This document shows, piece after piece, positions 34,376 through 46,599 of a stretch of DNA of 64,000 nucleotides; the stretch's first letter is position 1; every line of letters starts with the position of its first letter. A program made the translations under genes and the position numbers. The notes beneath the pieces were generated by a model. The model did not search any database. It was given only the letters and a program-made list of their open reading frames with translations, and had not been told where the DNA came from. Source of the stretch: Pollenia angustigena (lineage: Eukaryota; Arthropoda; Insecta; Diptera; Polleniidae); assembly GCA_930367215.1 (NCBI GenBank), contig OV884058.1, forward strand, positions 197,116,208 to 197,180,207, given 5' to 3'.

Positions 34376-35080
34376 CAACCACTATTCGGTGTTTCGATCA
34401 ATATGCACGAAATTTTATTAATTCCATACATGTTAAGTATATATATGTAAGTGCTCTTAAACGTGGTAAAAGAAATCAAATTTAAAAATATTTATTTTTT
34501 TTACTGCATGTCTTAAAAAATCTTATGTAGCACTCGTCAAACATATCACTACTTTTAGAGAATTTTTGTTTTTGTTTCCAATGAAGGTGAACGAAAGAAG
34601 GGATTCGTTCGACATTGTAAAATAGTCAGTTAAAGAAAATAAATATTCATTTTTATAAGAACTTAATTTAGTTTCTCATACTGGAATGGAACTCTTAACT
34701 TGTCAAATAGAGTTGAGGATGCTTAATGGTAATGCCCTTTGATATGGGAATGACATATTTCAGAACGTGATGAGATATTGGGATTTTAAAATTTAAGTTT
34801 TATACATTGGTTAGGTTAGGTAAATACACACCTGTGGGCATTTTGACAAAACAAATTTAAAAAGTTGAAAAAATTTTGTTAATCATACGCATTTTCATAC
34901 AAAAAACATTTTTGTTTACGATATTTTTCTTATATTTTGGTTTATTTTATTATTTAATAAAAATGATTTTTTCACCGTGTTTTTTTAAAAACTTTTTTGC
35001 TAAATTATCTCGACTTAAGATGTTTTGTCAAAACGCAACAGATACATTACCCAGTTTTCACTATGTATTTTTCATTTTCA
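34376..35080. other. Intronic sequence, nothing recognised
   Basis: AT-rich; open frames lack signatures. Confidence 0.35.
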
Positions 35081-35940
35081 TTTTCATTTCAAAAAGTTCA
35101 TTTAATTTTTACTGTCAAAAATTCAACACCATATTCCGTAAAATCAAATAAATATTCAGTTATTTTGTAAAATTTTACTGTCCAAAATTCAACACCATAT
35201 TTTTTTTTTTTTTTTTAATATCCTAAGCTAATCCCGCGAAGCTTTTCGCTTGTCTGCAGGAAAGAAACCAGAGTCTCTGGTGGGAATCGAACCCACAACC
35301 CCGGTGCTGATAGACTAGCTCACTGCCAGCCAGCCTACCGGGGCACTCATATTCAGAAAAAACAATTAAATATTCAGCTATTTTATTAAATTCAGTAATT
35401 TTCGTTTACTCCATAAAAGAGACGAATTTCTAAAAAATACCAGAGAGACACCCGTCCGCTTGTTTTTCTAATGAGCGAGAGAGGGAGAATATTATTATTT
35501 ACTTACCCTGTTACACACGTTTGTTTTACTTTTGTTGTACTGACCACGTTGTTTACAGAAGAACTCTCAATTATAAGACACCAGCAGCATGACCGCTTTG
35601 GCTTCGCAATTATTTTACTTTTAAAATTTGATGTATTTAACTAAATTATTTTAACAAATAGAAAATGGGAATTGCTTACACAAAACAAGCAATTCATTTT
35701 TTATGGATAAGTAAAAATTTATTTTTGGTAGTTAAATTATATAAAATAACTGAATGTTTATTTGTTTTTACGGAATATGTAGTTAATTTTTTGACAGTTA
35801 ATTTCTTTAAAATAACTGAATATTCATTTGTTTTTTACGGAATTCGTGGTTGAATTTTTGACAGTAAAAATTAAGTGAAATTTTCGTTACTTTAAATAAC
35901 ATTTTCATTTAATTTTACATAAAGAAGAATTTAACTTAAT
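35081..35940. mobile_element. Long-TIR element carrying a SINE
   Basis: The left arm (35085-35198) and right arm (35745-35940) are imperfect inverted copies containing ACTGTCAAAAATTCAAC, ATTCCGTAAAA and ATTCAGTTATTTT, repeated twice per arm. The SINE at 35200-35348 sits in the left arm. Outer borders are uncertain. Confidence 0.55.
35200..35348 (-). repeat. tRNA-derived SINE, copy 3
   Basis: Minus strand: AGTGCCCCGGTAGGCTGGCT, B box GGTTCGATTCCCACC, then CAGACAAGCGAAAAGCTTCG and an A run of about 17. Confidence 0.85.
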
Positions 35941-36124
35941 CAACGGACAATATTAACTGCAACTGAAAATCCCATAAACTACAGTCCGTTACTGTAATAA
36001 TATTGTGAGTGCACTGAATGTTTTGTTGTTACCGTTATTCCTAAATATGCTCCCTTACAAACCTACTTCGCAGTAGGGAAATGTCGTGGCTCTTCAAATG
36101 TTATATATTTTTTTTAATTTGTAA

Positions 36125-36301
36125 AGGCTCAGTTAGCCGGCAGTAACATTAACGTTTAAAATCAGCTGATTCATTTTGTTGTATGTAAAGCAATTAGAAC
36201 GATTACAGTTAGCAGTAAGATGTTACGTCTCAATCTGTAAGAAATAGATTGGTCTTACTTTTTTACGGTAAGGTTACTGTTACTCCCGGCTAACTGAGCC
36301 T
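36125..36301. mobile_element. 177-bp hairpin MITE, TAA target
   Basis: Flanked by TAA on both sides (36122-36124 and 36302-36304). The ends AGGCTCAGTTAGCCGG are perfect over 16 bp. A 3-bp TWA duplication fits the PIF/Harbinger group. Confidence 0.85.
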
Positions 36302-36343
36302 TAAGGAATCCGTTCAGTTACGTTATTGCATCTACATATGTAA

Positions 36344-37079
36344 AGGCTCAGTTTACATATGTAGTATCTGTACTGTATCAATCAGCTGTTCGCTTTTTGT
36401 TATATGAAAACCAATACAAAAGCTTACCGAAATGCAATGTACCGTAGTTGCAACGTACCAATCTGTATAAAATAGAATTTCATGCCGTTGTTACGTGACA
36501 TTTGTAAAACAGTGATGGGCGGCTTGTATGTTACATTGAATGCGGGCAATTTTGCTCTTTTTTTTGGTACTTTTTTTTAGTATATCTATGGAATTGCGAC
36601 AAAACAACTTACAATACAACATATTTCCAAATATACATATGTTTAGATGTTTAAAATAAACAAATGCATATACACATACAATGAAAAAGGGAAACATATA
36701 AATGACTTTAAGTGGTATCAAAACCTTTTTTTGTGTATGCACATTTACAATATATGTATGCTAAAAATGTATATATGCTTAAATACAAATTTATTTATTG
36801 TAAATCTATTATATAAATATTAAATTATTAACATTTTTTACAAACACAAAATACTGTTTTAATACCATTTAAATCACGTGGTACCTTTTCTGCACAACGG
36901 TCACCATTTGAACATTTTTGATTCTCATCACTGTTTGTTTTGTTTTATGTATACTATTGCTTTTTGTTTATGTATGGGAAAACATATGACACGTTTTTAA
37001 ACGTTCTATAAGTGCACCAACGTGCTTACAGTACGGTGCGTTACATTACGGGTACAGCAACGTTCGCCTAACTGAGCCT
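36344..37079. mobile_element. 736-bp relative of the AGGCTCAGTT MITE
   Basis: Flanked by TAA (36341-36343 and 37080-37082). The ends are AGGCTCAGTTTACA and, inward, AGGCTCAGTTAGGCG. It begins 40 bp after its shorter relative. The 83-codon frame at 36491-36742 has no recognised domain. Confidence 0.8.
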
Positions 37080-37399
37080 TAAGTTTTGTTGCGCATTTAT
37101 GTGCAATTTTTTTTTATAATTTACTAAAGTGCTTCGAAAAACCAGAATTTTTTTTATAGAAATGTTTCGTATTAAGATCAGTTTAATATTTCATCTATAC
37201 TCCACATATTTTGGTACAATAGCGATTATAAGGATTATGCAAGGGGTATGAATTTTTGCAAAATATTTCCTATACACAAATTTCGTGTTGGTATTAAAAA
37301 AGGAATGGATTCTGACCAATACTTCTTTAGAAATGAACATGCAGAAAAAAATATATTGAAAAGTTATTCTAAACAATGTTTATGTGTGAAGGCTACCCT

Positions 37400-38400
37400 A
37401 TTTTGGGTATATATCTGACTATAATATGGTTACGATAAACCATAATTTGTTTAACATGTACCATATTTTGGTCAGTATTAATCATAATAATGGTTTAAAG
37501 TAACCATGTTATGTTCAAAATCAATCATAATATTGTTAAAATTTCCCAGAATTAAGACAAGGGTAACCATATTATGGTCAAAATTTCAATAATATAGTCA
37601 ATGTTAACCAATTTAAATTAAAACATACAATGTTTCAACCATTGTTCAAAAATAAACACTAAATATCTCTCCTTAGTGATCGGTTCAGTAGAGTTGTGGA
37701 AAACACAAACGCTAATAGTTAAATCATTAAAAAAAAATAACGTTTCCCTGTTTGTCATCTTTCGAACATAAAAATAATACTGTTCTTATCCAACTCATCA
37801 ATAAGATGAGAACATTTAATTTCATTCGGTTTTTTTTTAACCACAAACTTCATTCTGTTCGGTTCAGCTCATTAGTGTTCGTTTGTTTCTGTTGTGCTTA
37901 GCGCCCTTTTGGCTGGTAAAAAAAACCAAAATTTTTTTGCAAAAACAAAATAAACATACAAAAATAAACAAAAAGCCACCAAAATAATTTTACACAAACA
38001 AAACATATACACAATACACACACAAGCTGTGGTCGTTGCTAACTTTTTTGTTTGTTCATTTCTTTATCAATGTAAAAAAAAAAGAAACATTATAGAACAT
38101 TAAAATATAATGTTTGCCTACAGTATCACTACAATTTGTCTGTTTTTTAACGAAGAACAGATCACTATATAATGTTCGACTCTTTCTTGCAAATAGAACG
38201 GTATTAAGGGTTGTGTTCGTCTACACAAACACTAAAAAAATAGATATCGTTTCTAGGTGTGTGAGCCGAACGTTAAATAATGTTCTGTTTATTTTCGAAT
38301 TTCGAAATTTAATTTCATAAATATTATTTGTATTATTAACCATAACATGTTTGGAGGCAACCATATATTGGTTATGGCGTTTGGATAGATGAATTTAACC
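37400..38400. other. MITE debris and AT-rich sequence
   Basis: Fragments at 37420-37620 and 38330-38400 carry AACCATAATATGGTTA-like motifs of the 33322 MITE family. The rest is AT-rich with A runs. Confidence 0.5.
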
Positions 38401-38502
38401 ATATAAACAGATCGCTAAGTCGGTTTGTTTTATTAAAATTTATTGGAAACAGAATTTTCATGTTTAAAAAAAACGCTTGCCGCTTTTGTTAAGGTAGCTC
38501 AG

Positions 38503-38714
38503 TAAGCGACATCATTTTCAGCTTTCGTTTTTTGTTTAATAAATTAATTTGTTGGCAACACTTGCATCATCTAATAAAAAGTCATGGTCACATAAGATAC
38601 CGTTAAGATTTTATAGCAAACATTATTTTATCGTAAGCGACAACCTTCATACAAAATTTATATCAAATAAAATAAAAAAAACTTTCTCCTGTAAAACATT
38701 GATTTTGTCGCTTA
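38503..38714. mobile_element. 212-bp MITE, TAAGCGACA ends, copy 1
   Basis: Ends TAAGCGACA and TGTCGCTTA-type (TTGTCGCTTA). It shares GTTGGCAACACTTGCATCAT and GCGACAACCTTCATACAAAA with the copy at 54454. Confidence 0.8.
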
Positions 38715-40221
38715 AGCTTTTTTTCGATTATAACTAGACGTGATGAGCAATAAAAGTAACATTTAAATTTTTTTTGGTAAGAAAAATATCACATGGATTA
38801 ACCAAGTCGAGTTGCAACTATTTCCTCGAAGTAAGAGACACTCAGAAAGTAAATTAGGAGGAATTTATCGCACGTAAAAGCTACTTGCGATGTGATTTTA
38901 TGATTTTAAAATTAACACAGTCGGCCTGTTATTTCCCTTCAACATTGACCCTTTTATTTTTGTAATTTGGTTTGACTAATGACTTTCAAATCACGTTGGA
39001 ATTACAAAGCTGAAGATAGTTAACCAATATTGGTTGCCCCATGCAACTAATTAGCTTAAATTTCTATTTCACTCTCTTTTTCTCTCGCTCTAACTATTTC
39101 TCTTTTATATTTGACATCTTATTAAGTTCATTTCTTAAAATTAATTACCAGCAAATTTAAGGAAAATGTGTATGCCATTTAATAACTATAAAATATTCAA
39201 ATCCGTTCACTGATAATAAGAGTCAGTTGAAATGCAAAACTCACACTTAAGTTGACACTTTCCCACTTACACACACACAAATAAACAATTTCCTTGACAC
39301 TTTCGATGGTCATAGAATTAAATACGTATGTATATGATAATGTTGATAGTGATAATGATGTTGTGTTGGCATCATGTGGTGTTAAATGAAATAAATGTTT
39401 AAGAGATGATTTACGACTAAACGAGAGCATTTCTTAATTACCATCGCATACAATGACTTTTAACATTGCACTCACACACACTTTTAAACGACATGTATTC
39501 ACACCCAATCATTATTAAACTTTGTTGTAATCATTCTCTTACAACAACAATTACAACTGGTGTTAGGTGATTCTGCTGCAGCATACACCTGCCACTTTAT
39601 GGCCATTTATGTCATTATTACTTTGATTATTATTACCACTATTATTATTGCAATTGCTGCTATTATTGTTGTTGTTTTTATTTTTGTATGTTCTACTTTT
39701 GTCATGTGTGACTTTGTTGCTATTATTGTGTATTGTTATTATAATGACCACACACACGTTTACACATACCTATACACACACAATACATTTTGACATGAAA
39801 TAGTTTTATATTTTGTGTACCAATAGGCATACGTACAAATACGCACAAGATAAGTATGAGTTTTGTTGTTAATGTGCTTTAATGTTCAATATTCTATAGT
39901 AATAATATAACTATTAATTTTATCAATTAATTGTACGCATACACAATACGAGTTTAGGGGAACTTTAAGGAAAGTACTTTTTTTTGCCAATAACCTGCTA
40001 AAAAGTACTCTTTCTACATAAAAGTGATAGATTTACAAAAACAGTACAAATTAACTATTTTTCATTTTGCAAAAATTGCTTTTTTTAGGAAAAGAAGCCT
40101 TATTTAAAAAAGAACACCATTAATAAAAGGGACATTTTTAATAAGCATCGGTTGCAAACCAAAATGTTATATTTCCAAAAGTGCACCAAAACTGCACATC
40201 GTTACACTTGATGATATATTT
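38715..40221. other. Intronic sequence with microsatellites
   Basis: An ATT/TTG-rich stretch at 39600-39740 gives low-complexity frames on both strands, and short CA runs occur near 39270 and 39750. No gene. Confidence 0.45.
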
Positions 40222-40895
40222 TTATACCCTCCACCACAATTAGTTGTGAAGAGGGTATATTAAGTTTGTCATTCCGTGTGAAACTTTTTTATTATTCATC
40301 TCAGACCCCATAAAGTGTATATATTCTGGGTCCTTGAGTGATTCTAAGTCGATTTAGCCATGTCCGTCTGTTGAAAACACGCTCACTTTCGAACAACCCA
40401 AAAGAAATGAACAAACTTGGTGTCAAATTGCTTGTAGTTAAACCAAGCAGTTTGGGATTGAAATCCAGCAAAATCGGTTCAGTAGGACCAGAGCTATGAA
40501 TCAAAATGTGCAACCACCTAAAAAAATTGGTAATTTTGTTACAAAAAATAACATAAATGGTGGAACAAGGCACGAAATGAGATACGATTTTGCAAAAATT
40601 TGTTTTATTCGACTGGAAATCACGCTGTTAAATTTCGTGAAGATCCGTCCATAATTTACCCTAAGCCCCATATAAACACTACTCCCGGAAAACAGTTTAG
40701 TACGCCTAAAACCGTAAAAAATAATGCTATCGTAACAAAATTTGGTACGTCACATTTTTTAGGACTAGAAATAGTACTGTGAAATTTCGTGACGATCGGT
40801 CCATAATTTACCTTAGACCCCATATAAACCCTTCTACCAGAAAACAGTTTAGTCGCCTAAAATCACAATTAATAACAAATCGTCACAGATATTAC
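40222..40895 (+). repeat. Type A dispersed repeat, copy 3
   Basis: TATACCCTCCACCACAATTA start, TTTGTCATTCCGTGTGAAAC, CAATCCCAAACTGC-complement block and two tandem GTGAAATTTCGTGAAGATC units. The 3' hairpin end is absent. Confidence 0.75.
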
Positions 40896-41139
40896 TCCTC
40901 TTTGACTGCAAAGTAAAATTATTTTTTGGAACTCAGCCTACCTGTTTAACGTAAAATATCTTTTTCACAAAAACTACATACATATTAATCAAAAAATATT
41001 TTCTAAGCAAAAAGTATATTTTTAACAAAAATAAAGTTTTACGCAAAAAGTACTATTTAACAAAAACTACGTTTTGAACAAAAAGTACCTTTAAACGAAA
41101 CTAATTGAAAAAGTACCTATTAAAAAGAACCTTTTAAAA

Positions 41140-41475
41140 AAGTATTTTTTAAAAAAGTACATTTGAAAAAAGAACCTTTTAAAAAAGTACCATTTAAAAA
41201 AGTATCTTTTAAAAAAGTACCTTTTAAAAAGTACCTTTTAAAAAAGTACCTTTTAAAAAAGTACCTTTTAAAAAAGTACCTTTTAAAAAAGTACCTTTTA
41301 AAAAAGTACCTTTTAAAAAAGTACCTTTTAAAAAAGTACCTTTTAAAAAAGTACCTTTTAAAAAAGTACCTTTTAAAAAAGTACCTTTTAAAAAAGTACC
41401 TTTTAAAAAAGTACCTTTTAAAAAAGTACCTTTTAAAAAAGTACCTTTTAAAAAGTACCTTTTAAAAAGTACCTG
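41140..41475. repeat. 15-bp satellite, (GTACCTTTTAAAAAA)n
   Basis: Over 20 nearly identical units in tandem. The 100-codon frame at 41163-41465 (KKYLL repeated) is a by-product, because the 15-bp unit keeps all frames open. The surrounding 40930-41140 and 42140-42480 hold diverged units of the same motif. Confidence 0.95.
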
Positions 41476-41484
41476 TTAAACAAA

Positions 41485-42139
41485 CTACCTTTTAAAGAAA
41501 GAACCATTTAACAACTTACGGCAGAAAAGCAAAAGCTTATATGCTGTTGCTTCGAAGAAACTGTCTTTTGTTAAAAAAGTAAACTCTTGCTTTTATTTCT
41601 GCTTTAAAAAATTATCATCTGTAGTAAAGTCTTTTATTGTCTTTGTAGTCGTACAGTTTTTGTTTAATGTGACTTCGTACAATGGAGAAGTGAAATCAAT
41701 GAAGCAGTTCGTAAAAAAAATTTAATCATTTTGCTTCTAAGTAGCTGCGCATTCGTAAGCAGCAATAGTAAAGAAAAAAGTCAAAAGAACAATCAGTCGC
41801 TTTGCTTTTATATTTAATATAAGATTATTTTGTTGCTACAACAAATGTCGTCACGATATTTTGTTATTTTTTACGAGCTATTTTTTTACGACTGCAAAGA
41901 CAATAAAAAACTTTTCAACAGTTGATATTTATTTTCACATCAGTAGCAAACGCAAGAGTTTATTTGTTGAACTTAAGACTAGTTACTGCAAAGTAACAGC
42001 ATTAAAATTTAAACTTTTCCTTTTCTGCCTTAAGTTTTTTAAAGACTGTGAACTGGTGCTTTGATTTCACTTTGCAATAATACAAAGTAAAATCAAAGTA
42101 GAACTGAACAAAATCAAAAGTTGAATGACTTTTTAACAC
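41485..42139. other. Intronic sequence between two satellite blocks
   Basis: AT-rich, with a TTACTGCAAAGTAA-like motif and no family signature. Confidence 0.35.
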
Positions 42140-42480
42140 AGAAAAAAGTACTATTTAAACAAAATGTACCTTTGTAACAAAAAGTACATTTTTAGCAAGA
42201 ACCACTTTTTGAACAAAAGGGACATTTTTAACAAAAAAAAAAAAAAAAACTGTATTTTTTACAAAAAGCACCTTTAAAAAATACCCTTTTAATATAACGA
42301 ACCTTAAACAAAACGTACCCTTTAAACAAAAAGTCCCTTTTAACAAAAAGTACCTTTTAATCAAAAAGGACCTTTTAAACAAAAAGTACATTTTTAACAA
42401 AAAGTGCCTTTTTGACAATAAGTACCTTTTTAACAAAAAGTACATTTTTTAACAAAAAATAACTTTTTAACAGGAATTAC
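42140..42480. repeat. Degenerate AAAAAGTACCTTTTAAAC array
   Basis: Loose tandem copies with AACAAAAAGTACCTTTTTAA-like units. The reverse-strand frame at 42155-42445 is repeat-derived. Confidence 0.7.
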
Positions 42481-42486
42481 AAGAGG

Positions 42487-42964
42487 TACACAGAAAAAAT
42501 AATTTTTCCAATTCAAACAAAAAATTTGTAGAATCAAACAATTTTTTGTCTGAAATCGGTCCTATAAACAAATTTGCATATTCAAAAATTTTTTTGCATT
42601 TCGTTTATTGAAAAAAAACACTGATTTTTTCAAACAAATAATTTAACTGAATCAAACAAAAAGTTTACTGAAATTCAATTACTAAATTTCAAAATAAAAA
42701 AAAAAAGTTTTTGCACAAACAATGACGCGCACACAAGTAAGCACCATGAGAAGATGACGGCAGAGCAGAGCCGCCGGCTGGCTTTGAGACACATTTTTTT
42801 GTTGGAATAATTTTTGAACGAAGTCTTATTTATACACACACAACACATTGTTTTTTTCTTCATCACTCACCGTTGCTATATCCTATCCTTTGCTAAAGAA
42901 GAAATGTAACCATAAACGGCTGCAGACCGACTCGATATGTTTTTCGCCATCATTCTATTTGCAG
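42487..42964 (-). mobile_element. MITE family 2 (TACACAGAAAAAATTATT), truncated copy
   Basis: One end is intact (TACACAGAAAAAATAATTTT); the other is lost near 42964. It is the inverted counterpart of the right half of 62670-63565, including the unusually GC-rich GGCAGAGCAGAGCCGCCGGC stretch. Confidence 0.8.
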
Positions 42965-43289
42965 GTGTGATTTTTAGTCATATGGAAAAATTACAAGCCG
43001 AATTTTACTACAATAGATTCATTGTTACGGTTTTGGGCGTATTAAGTGCTTTTCCAGAGAAAGCTTTATATTAATATAAAGCTTTCTCTGGTAAATTAAG
43101 GACCGATTTTCAGTCACATAAAATATTAGTTTTTGTAAAATAAAATTCTGCATTCTGCCATCAGTTTATGCCAATTTTATAACAGAATTATCAAATTTTT
43201 ATGGTAGTTGTCCACATTTGGATTTTAAACTCTTTTTCTACCAAAGCAATTTTGCTGTATTTCAATTCCAAGAACACAAATTTTGTAGT
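42965..43289 (-). repeat. Type A-related repeat, reverse fragment
   Basis: Shares GATTTTTAGTCATATGG-, TACAATAGATTCATTGTTAC- and GGACCGATTTTCA-like blocks with 31560-31790. It contains the 38-bp perfect palindrome at 43054-43091. Confidence 0.55.
43054..43091. repeat. Perfect 38-bp palindrome
   Basis: CCAGAGAAAGCTTTATAT, then TA, then its exact reverse complement. Related copies elsewhere have GAGAGTGGGCTTTATATGGG here, without the palindrome. Confidence 0.95.
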
Positions 43290-44002
43290 TATACCCACAC
43301 CACAATAGTGGAGAGGGTATTATGCATTTGTGCTGATGTGTGTAACGCCTTAAAATATTGGTCCTAGACCCACCTCAAAGTATACCGATCGTCTTAGAAT
43401 CACTTTCTGAGTCGAACTAACGATGTCCGTCCGGCTGGCAGGCTGGCTGGCTGTCCATGTAAGCTTGTGCGCAAAGTACAGGTCGCAGTTTTGGAGATAA
43501 TTTGATAAAATTTGGAACATAGGTTTTTATTGGCACAAGGACCAAGCCTAATGAAAATGGGCCGAATCGTAGGACCACGAGGGAAGATAGGAGGAAATGT
43601 CTTCCTCTCAGAAACTATCAAACCGATTTCAATGAAATTTTAAACATAGATAGAACCATATCTATATGGACACAAAATGTATGCAATTTTAAAAAAAATA
43701 GGGCCACGAGGGGAGATAGGGGCGATTTCTGCCTCTCAAACCGATTTTAATGAAATTTTAAACATAGATAGATCCAAATCTATATGGACACATTAGCTAT
43801 ACAGTTTTTCAAAAATAGCACCACAAGGGGAGGTAGAGGGCAATTTCTGCCTCTCACAAACTTTCAAACCGATTTTCATGAAGTTTATAAACATAGATCA
43901 ATTCATATTTTTATGGACACATAAGCATGATGTGTTTTTAAATACTGTGGTGTAGGGTATCATATGGTCGGGCTTGACCGACTATACTTTCTTACTTGTT
44001 TT
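43290..44002 (+). repeat. Type B dispersed repeat, full copy
   Basis: Begins ATACCCACACCACAATAGTG and ends ACTTTCTTACTTGTT. It has the same inner tandem of GGGGAGATAGGGGCGATTTC-like blocks as 17613-18275, but longer. Confidence 0.8.
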
Positions 44003-44455
44003 CTTTTGAGTTGTAAGAAAGTAAGAGTATTTCAACAGAAGGGCAGACAGACGAACAAGACTAAATCGACTAAGAAGTGCTTAAAGACACAAAATATATC
44101 GTTGGTCTCATGTAGAAAGGCCCTAACTCACATAAATGCAACTTTCCAGGAGAAGGCAAAAACATAATAGAAACTGTATGTATCATAATGTAAAATGGCT
44201 TGTTCAATTGTTTGTTAAACTGATATTTTTGATGCTATTGTATTAAATTTTTGTGAAGAGGTGTATTTGTGAAAAATATATTGGAATCACTAAAAAACTC
44301 AATTTCGAAAAAAATCGAGTTAGGGCCTTTCTACATGAGACCGACGATATATACTTTTTAGGGTCTTAGATGAATTTGTAAAGATTTCACACGTATTGAC
44401 GATCATTGTGTACCTTTATTCACCACTAGTGGTGGAGTGTATTAAAAGAACTTTT
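44003..44455 (-). repeat. Type A-like repeat, reverse, hosting a MITE
   Basis: GCAGACAGACGAACAAGACT at the left and CACCACTAGTGGTGGAGTGT at the right mark a reverse type A copy. It is interrupted by the 249-bp MITE. Confidence 0.65.
44099..44347. mobile_element. 249-bp MITE, TCGTTGGTCTCATG ends
   Basis: Inverted ends TCGTTGGTCTCATGTAGAAA and complement, matching over about 33 bp with one difference, flanked by TATA on both sides. No coding capacity. Confidence 0.8.
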
Positions 44456-45450
44456 AAATGGAACGTACTTTTTTTTCGTAACTCCAACTGTTATTAAAAG
44501 TACAATTTAATTTATTTATAAAAATAAATTTGAAGGGAGCCCCTAACCTGTACTGGCAAAAATAATAAAATATTCATAAATCTCATACGTACATATTTAT
44601 ATGAATGTACGCGTGTATCCATAACTGCTGCATGTTACACAAATCTGTATAATTTTAATAAATTAATTCATCACCCATTAAAATGCATTAACACAACCTC
44701 AAACAGCTGCTGACGTTTCAATATGAAATTACTGGTCAAAATATTATTGTAATTATCATTACTTTAGTTACTACAGTCACTAGTATTGAATGTGATTTTG
44801 TTGTTTTTTTTTGTTGTAATAGTTATTACACTCACCAACATTGGGTATATTTTGTACATAAATGAAATACGTACTTTCTGAAACATGTGCGGATAATGTC
44901 TTCTTATACATAAATCCACATTTTCATTCAGTTAACTGCGATGAAAACTGTCAGAAACAACACAAATTACTTAAATCACATATCAAAAGGTTTTGATTAG
45001 TATGAAGTAAAATTTTGAGATTGACAGTGAATGTACGGACGTACGTACGTACACATGTTGTATGGACATACCCATGAATTAATGTACGAAAGATTGTGCT
45101 CATTATATTCAGATCTCATTTATAAATATAATTGAAAATTTACTGTATGTTTGAGACAAGCAGATATTTTTAAATATTAAATGAAAATGCTCAAGCTCGA
45201 GGTCTGTTGTATGTGAAATTTCCTCATTTGTTTCCGATATTTCGATATTCTTCGAATATCATGGTCAAAATATGTATGTTTACTAAAATTTGGCAATAAT
45301 AAAACAATACAAAAATACTCAGTATAAAAAAGTAAACGACTAATAATAAAATCTATGTAAAAACAAGCTAATGTAGATCGACAGCAGCAGAGAGCACTGA
45401 CATTAAAATTTTAATGCATGAGTAAAATCATACTGAGTATGTTGAACAAT
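44456..45450. other. Intronic sequence, nothing recognised
   Basis: AT-rich; a palindromic GTACGGACGTACGTACGTAC stretch near 45032. Confidence 0.35.
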
Positions 45451-45954
45451 TGAAGCACAGCCGCGAATAACGTTGTAAGTGACAAAATAATTATTTTTCA
45501 GCAGAGCAAAAAAACGTTTTTAAAAGGCAGGATTACTTATTTTAACACTTTTTTTTTAAATTATCAAAATTAATAATAATAAAAACTTGTACGCAAAATA
45601 TCAAGAAATTGGAATTTAAAATAACATGCAAATTTGCAGTTTATAACTTTTTTTTTGTGGAAAAACGTTTCATATCCACAATCGCGATGTCATTTAAAAT
45701 GTTTTTTCACTACGCCAGCGGCTTTTAAAACGTTATTACAATTTACAAAACCATTAAATTGTATAATTTTTTTAGTAGCTTTAAACGTTCTTCCACTTTT
45801 TGACTCCTTGTAAGTCATTTTGAAGGCGTTATGGTGCATCATTTTGAGTGATTTGAGGTTTAAACAATGTAAGAGAGTAATGTTAACGATAATTTTCAAA
45901 AAAACTGATTTTGCAAAAAGTGGCTTTTACAACGATATTCGCGGCTGTGCTTCA
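45451..45954. mobile_element. 504-bp TIR element, TGAAGCACAGCCGCG ends
   Basis: The ends TGAAGCACAGCCGCGAATA match over about 30 bp (one difference). The frame at 45690-45899 has no recognised domain. The target duplication is unclear because the flanks (CAAT/ATT) are themselves palindromic. Confidence 0.75.
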
Positions 45955-46015
45955 ATTATTGTTGTGATCTCCTCATTTCTTTGTTTACTAAATGTTTGTA
46001 ACTTAGAGCACAGTA

Positions 46016-46480
46016 AAGGCTGGTTTACACTGTAATACAATGTGTTACGACATTGCAAACAATTATGTAGAATAAGAAAAATCTTATCATTGTAAAAGCA
46101 AAATATATTGAGTAAGAGAGAAATCTGACAAGCGGTCGATAAATGTTTATTTTCTAGACCATTTTAGAAACCTTTGTATTCTCATCACACCAGAGGTGTA
46201 TTTTAACAGTATATATTCATGGTGGTAACATTTTTTAAAATTACTAAAACAATTAAACTCAACTCAGGAAACTTTTGTGTTGTTTTTGTAAATATTGTAA
46301 AACTGTAACCATCTACTTTATTGTTATAAACTCAGCTTTAATTTTACTAACACCATCCGTGTAAACATGAAATATACTTACAACAGACTTTAATTTTTTT
46401 CTTTATACACGGAGAGAATTTCATATTATTCTGATTCTACAAAGTCGTAATACATTGTATTACCGTGTAAACTAGTCTTT
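46016..46480. mobile_element. 465-bp MITE, AAGGCTGGTTTACAC ends
   Basis: The left end is AAGGCTGGTTTACACTGTAA; the right end inward is AAGACTAGTTTACACGGTAA; both continue TACAATGTRTTACGAC. Flanked by TA. The ends resemble the AGGCTCAGTTAG MITEs at 36125. Confidence 0.8.
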
Positions 46481-46599
46481 AAGAGTATATAAAGGGTGGT
46501 CAAACTATAATGCACGATGTTAATTGACAGTCACACTTTAACCTCAATTGTTTTGCACATCTTAATTTGACGTTTCTTTGTGCCAGTGTTTGACAAATT

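Noticed and set aside
27350..35348. tRNA genes
   Set aside because: Three copies have tRNA-like boxes but a shared non-tRNA body and poly(A) tails, so they are SINEs.
39560..39793. Hydrophobic 77-codon frame and its Asn-rich antisense
   Set aside because: Microsatellite-like ATT/TTG repeats, low complexity.
41163..41465. 100-codon Lys/Leu/Tyr-repeat protein
   Set aside because: Pure translation of the 15-bp satellite; a unit divisible by three keeps frames open.
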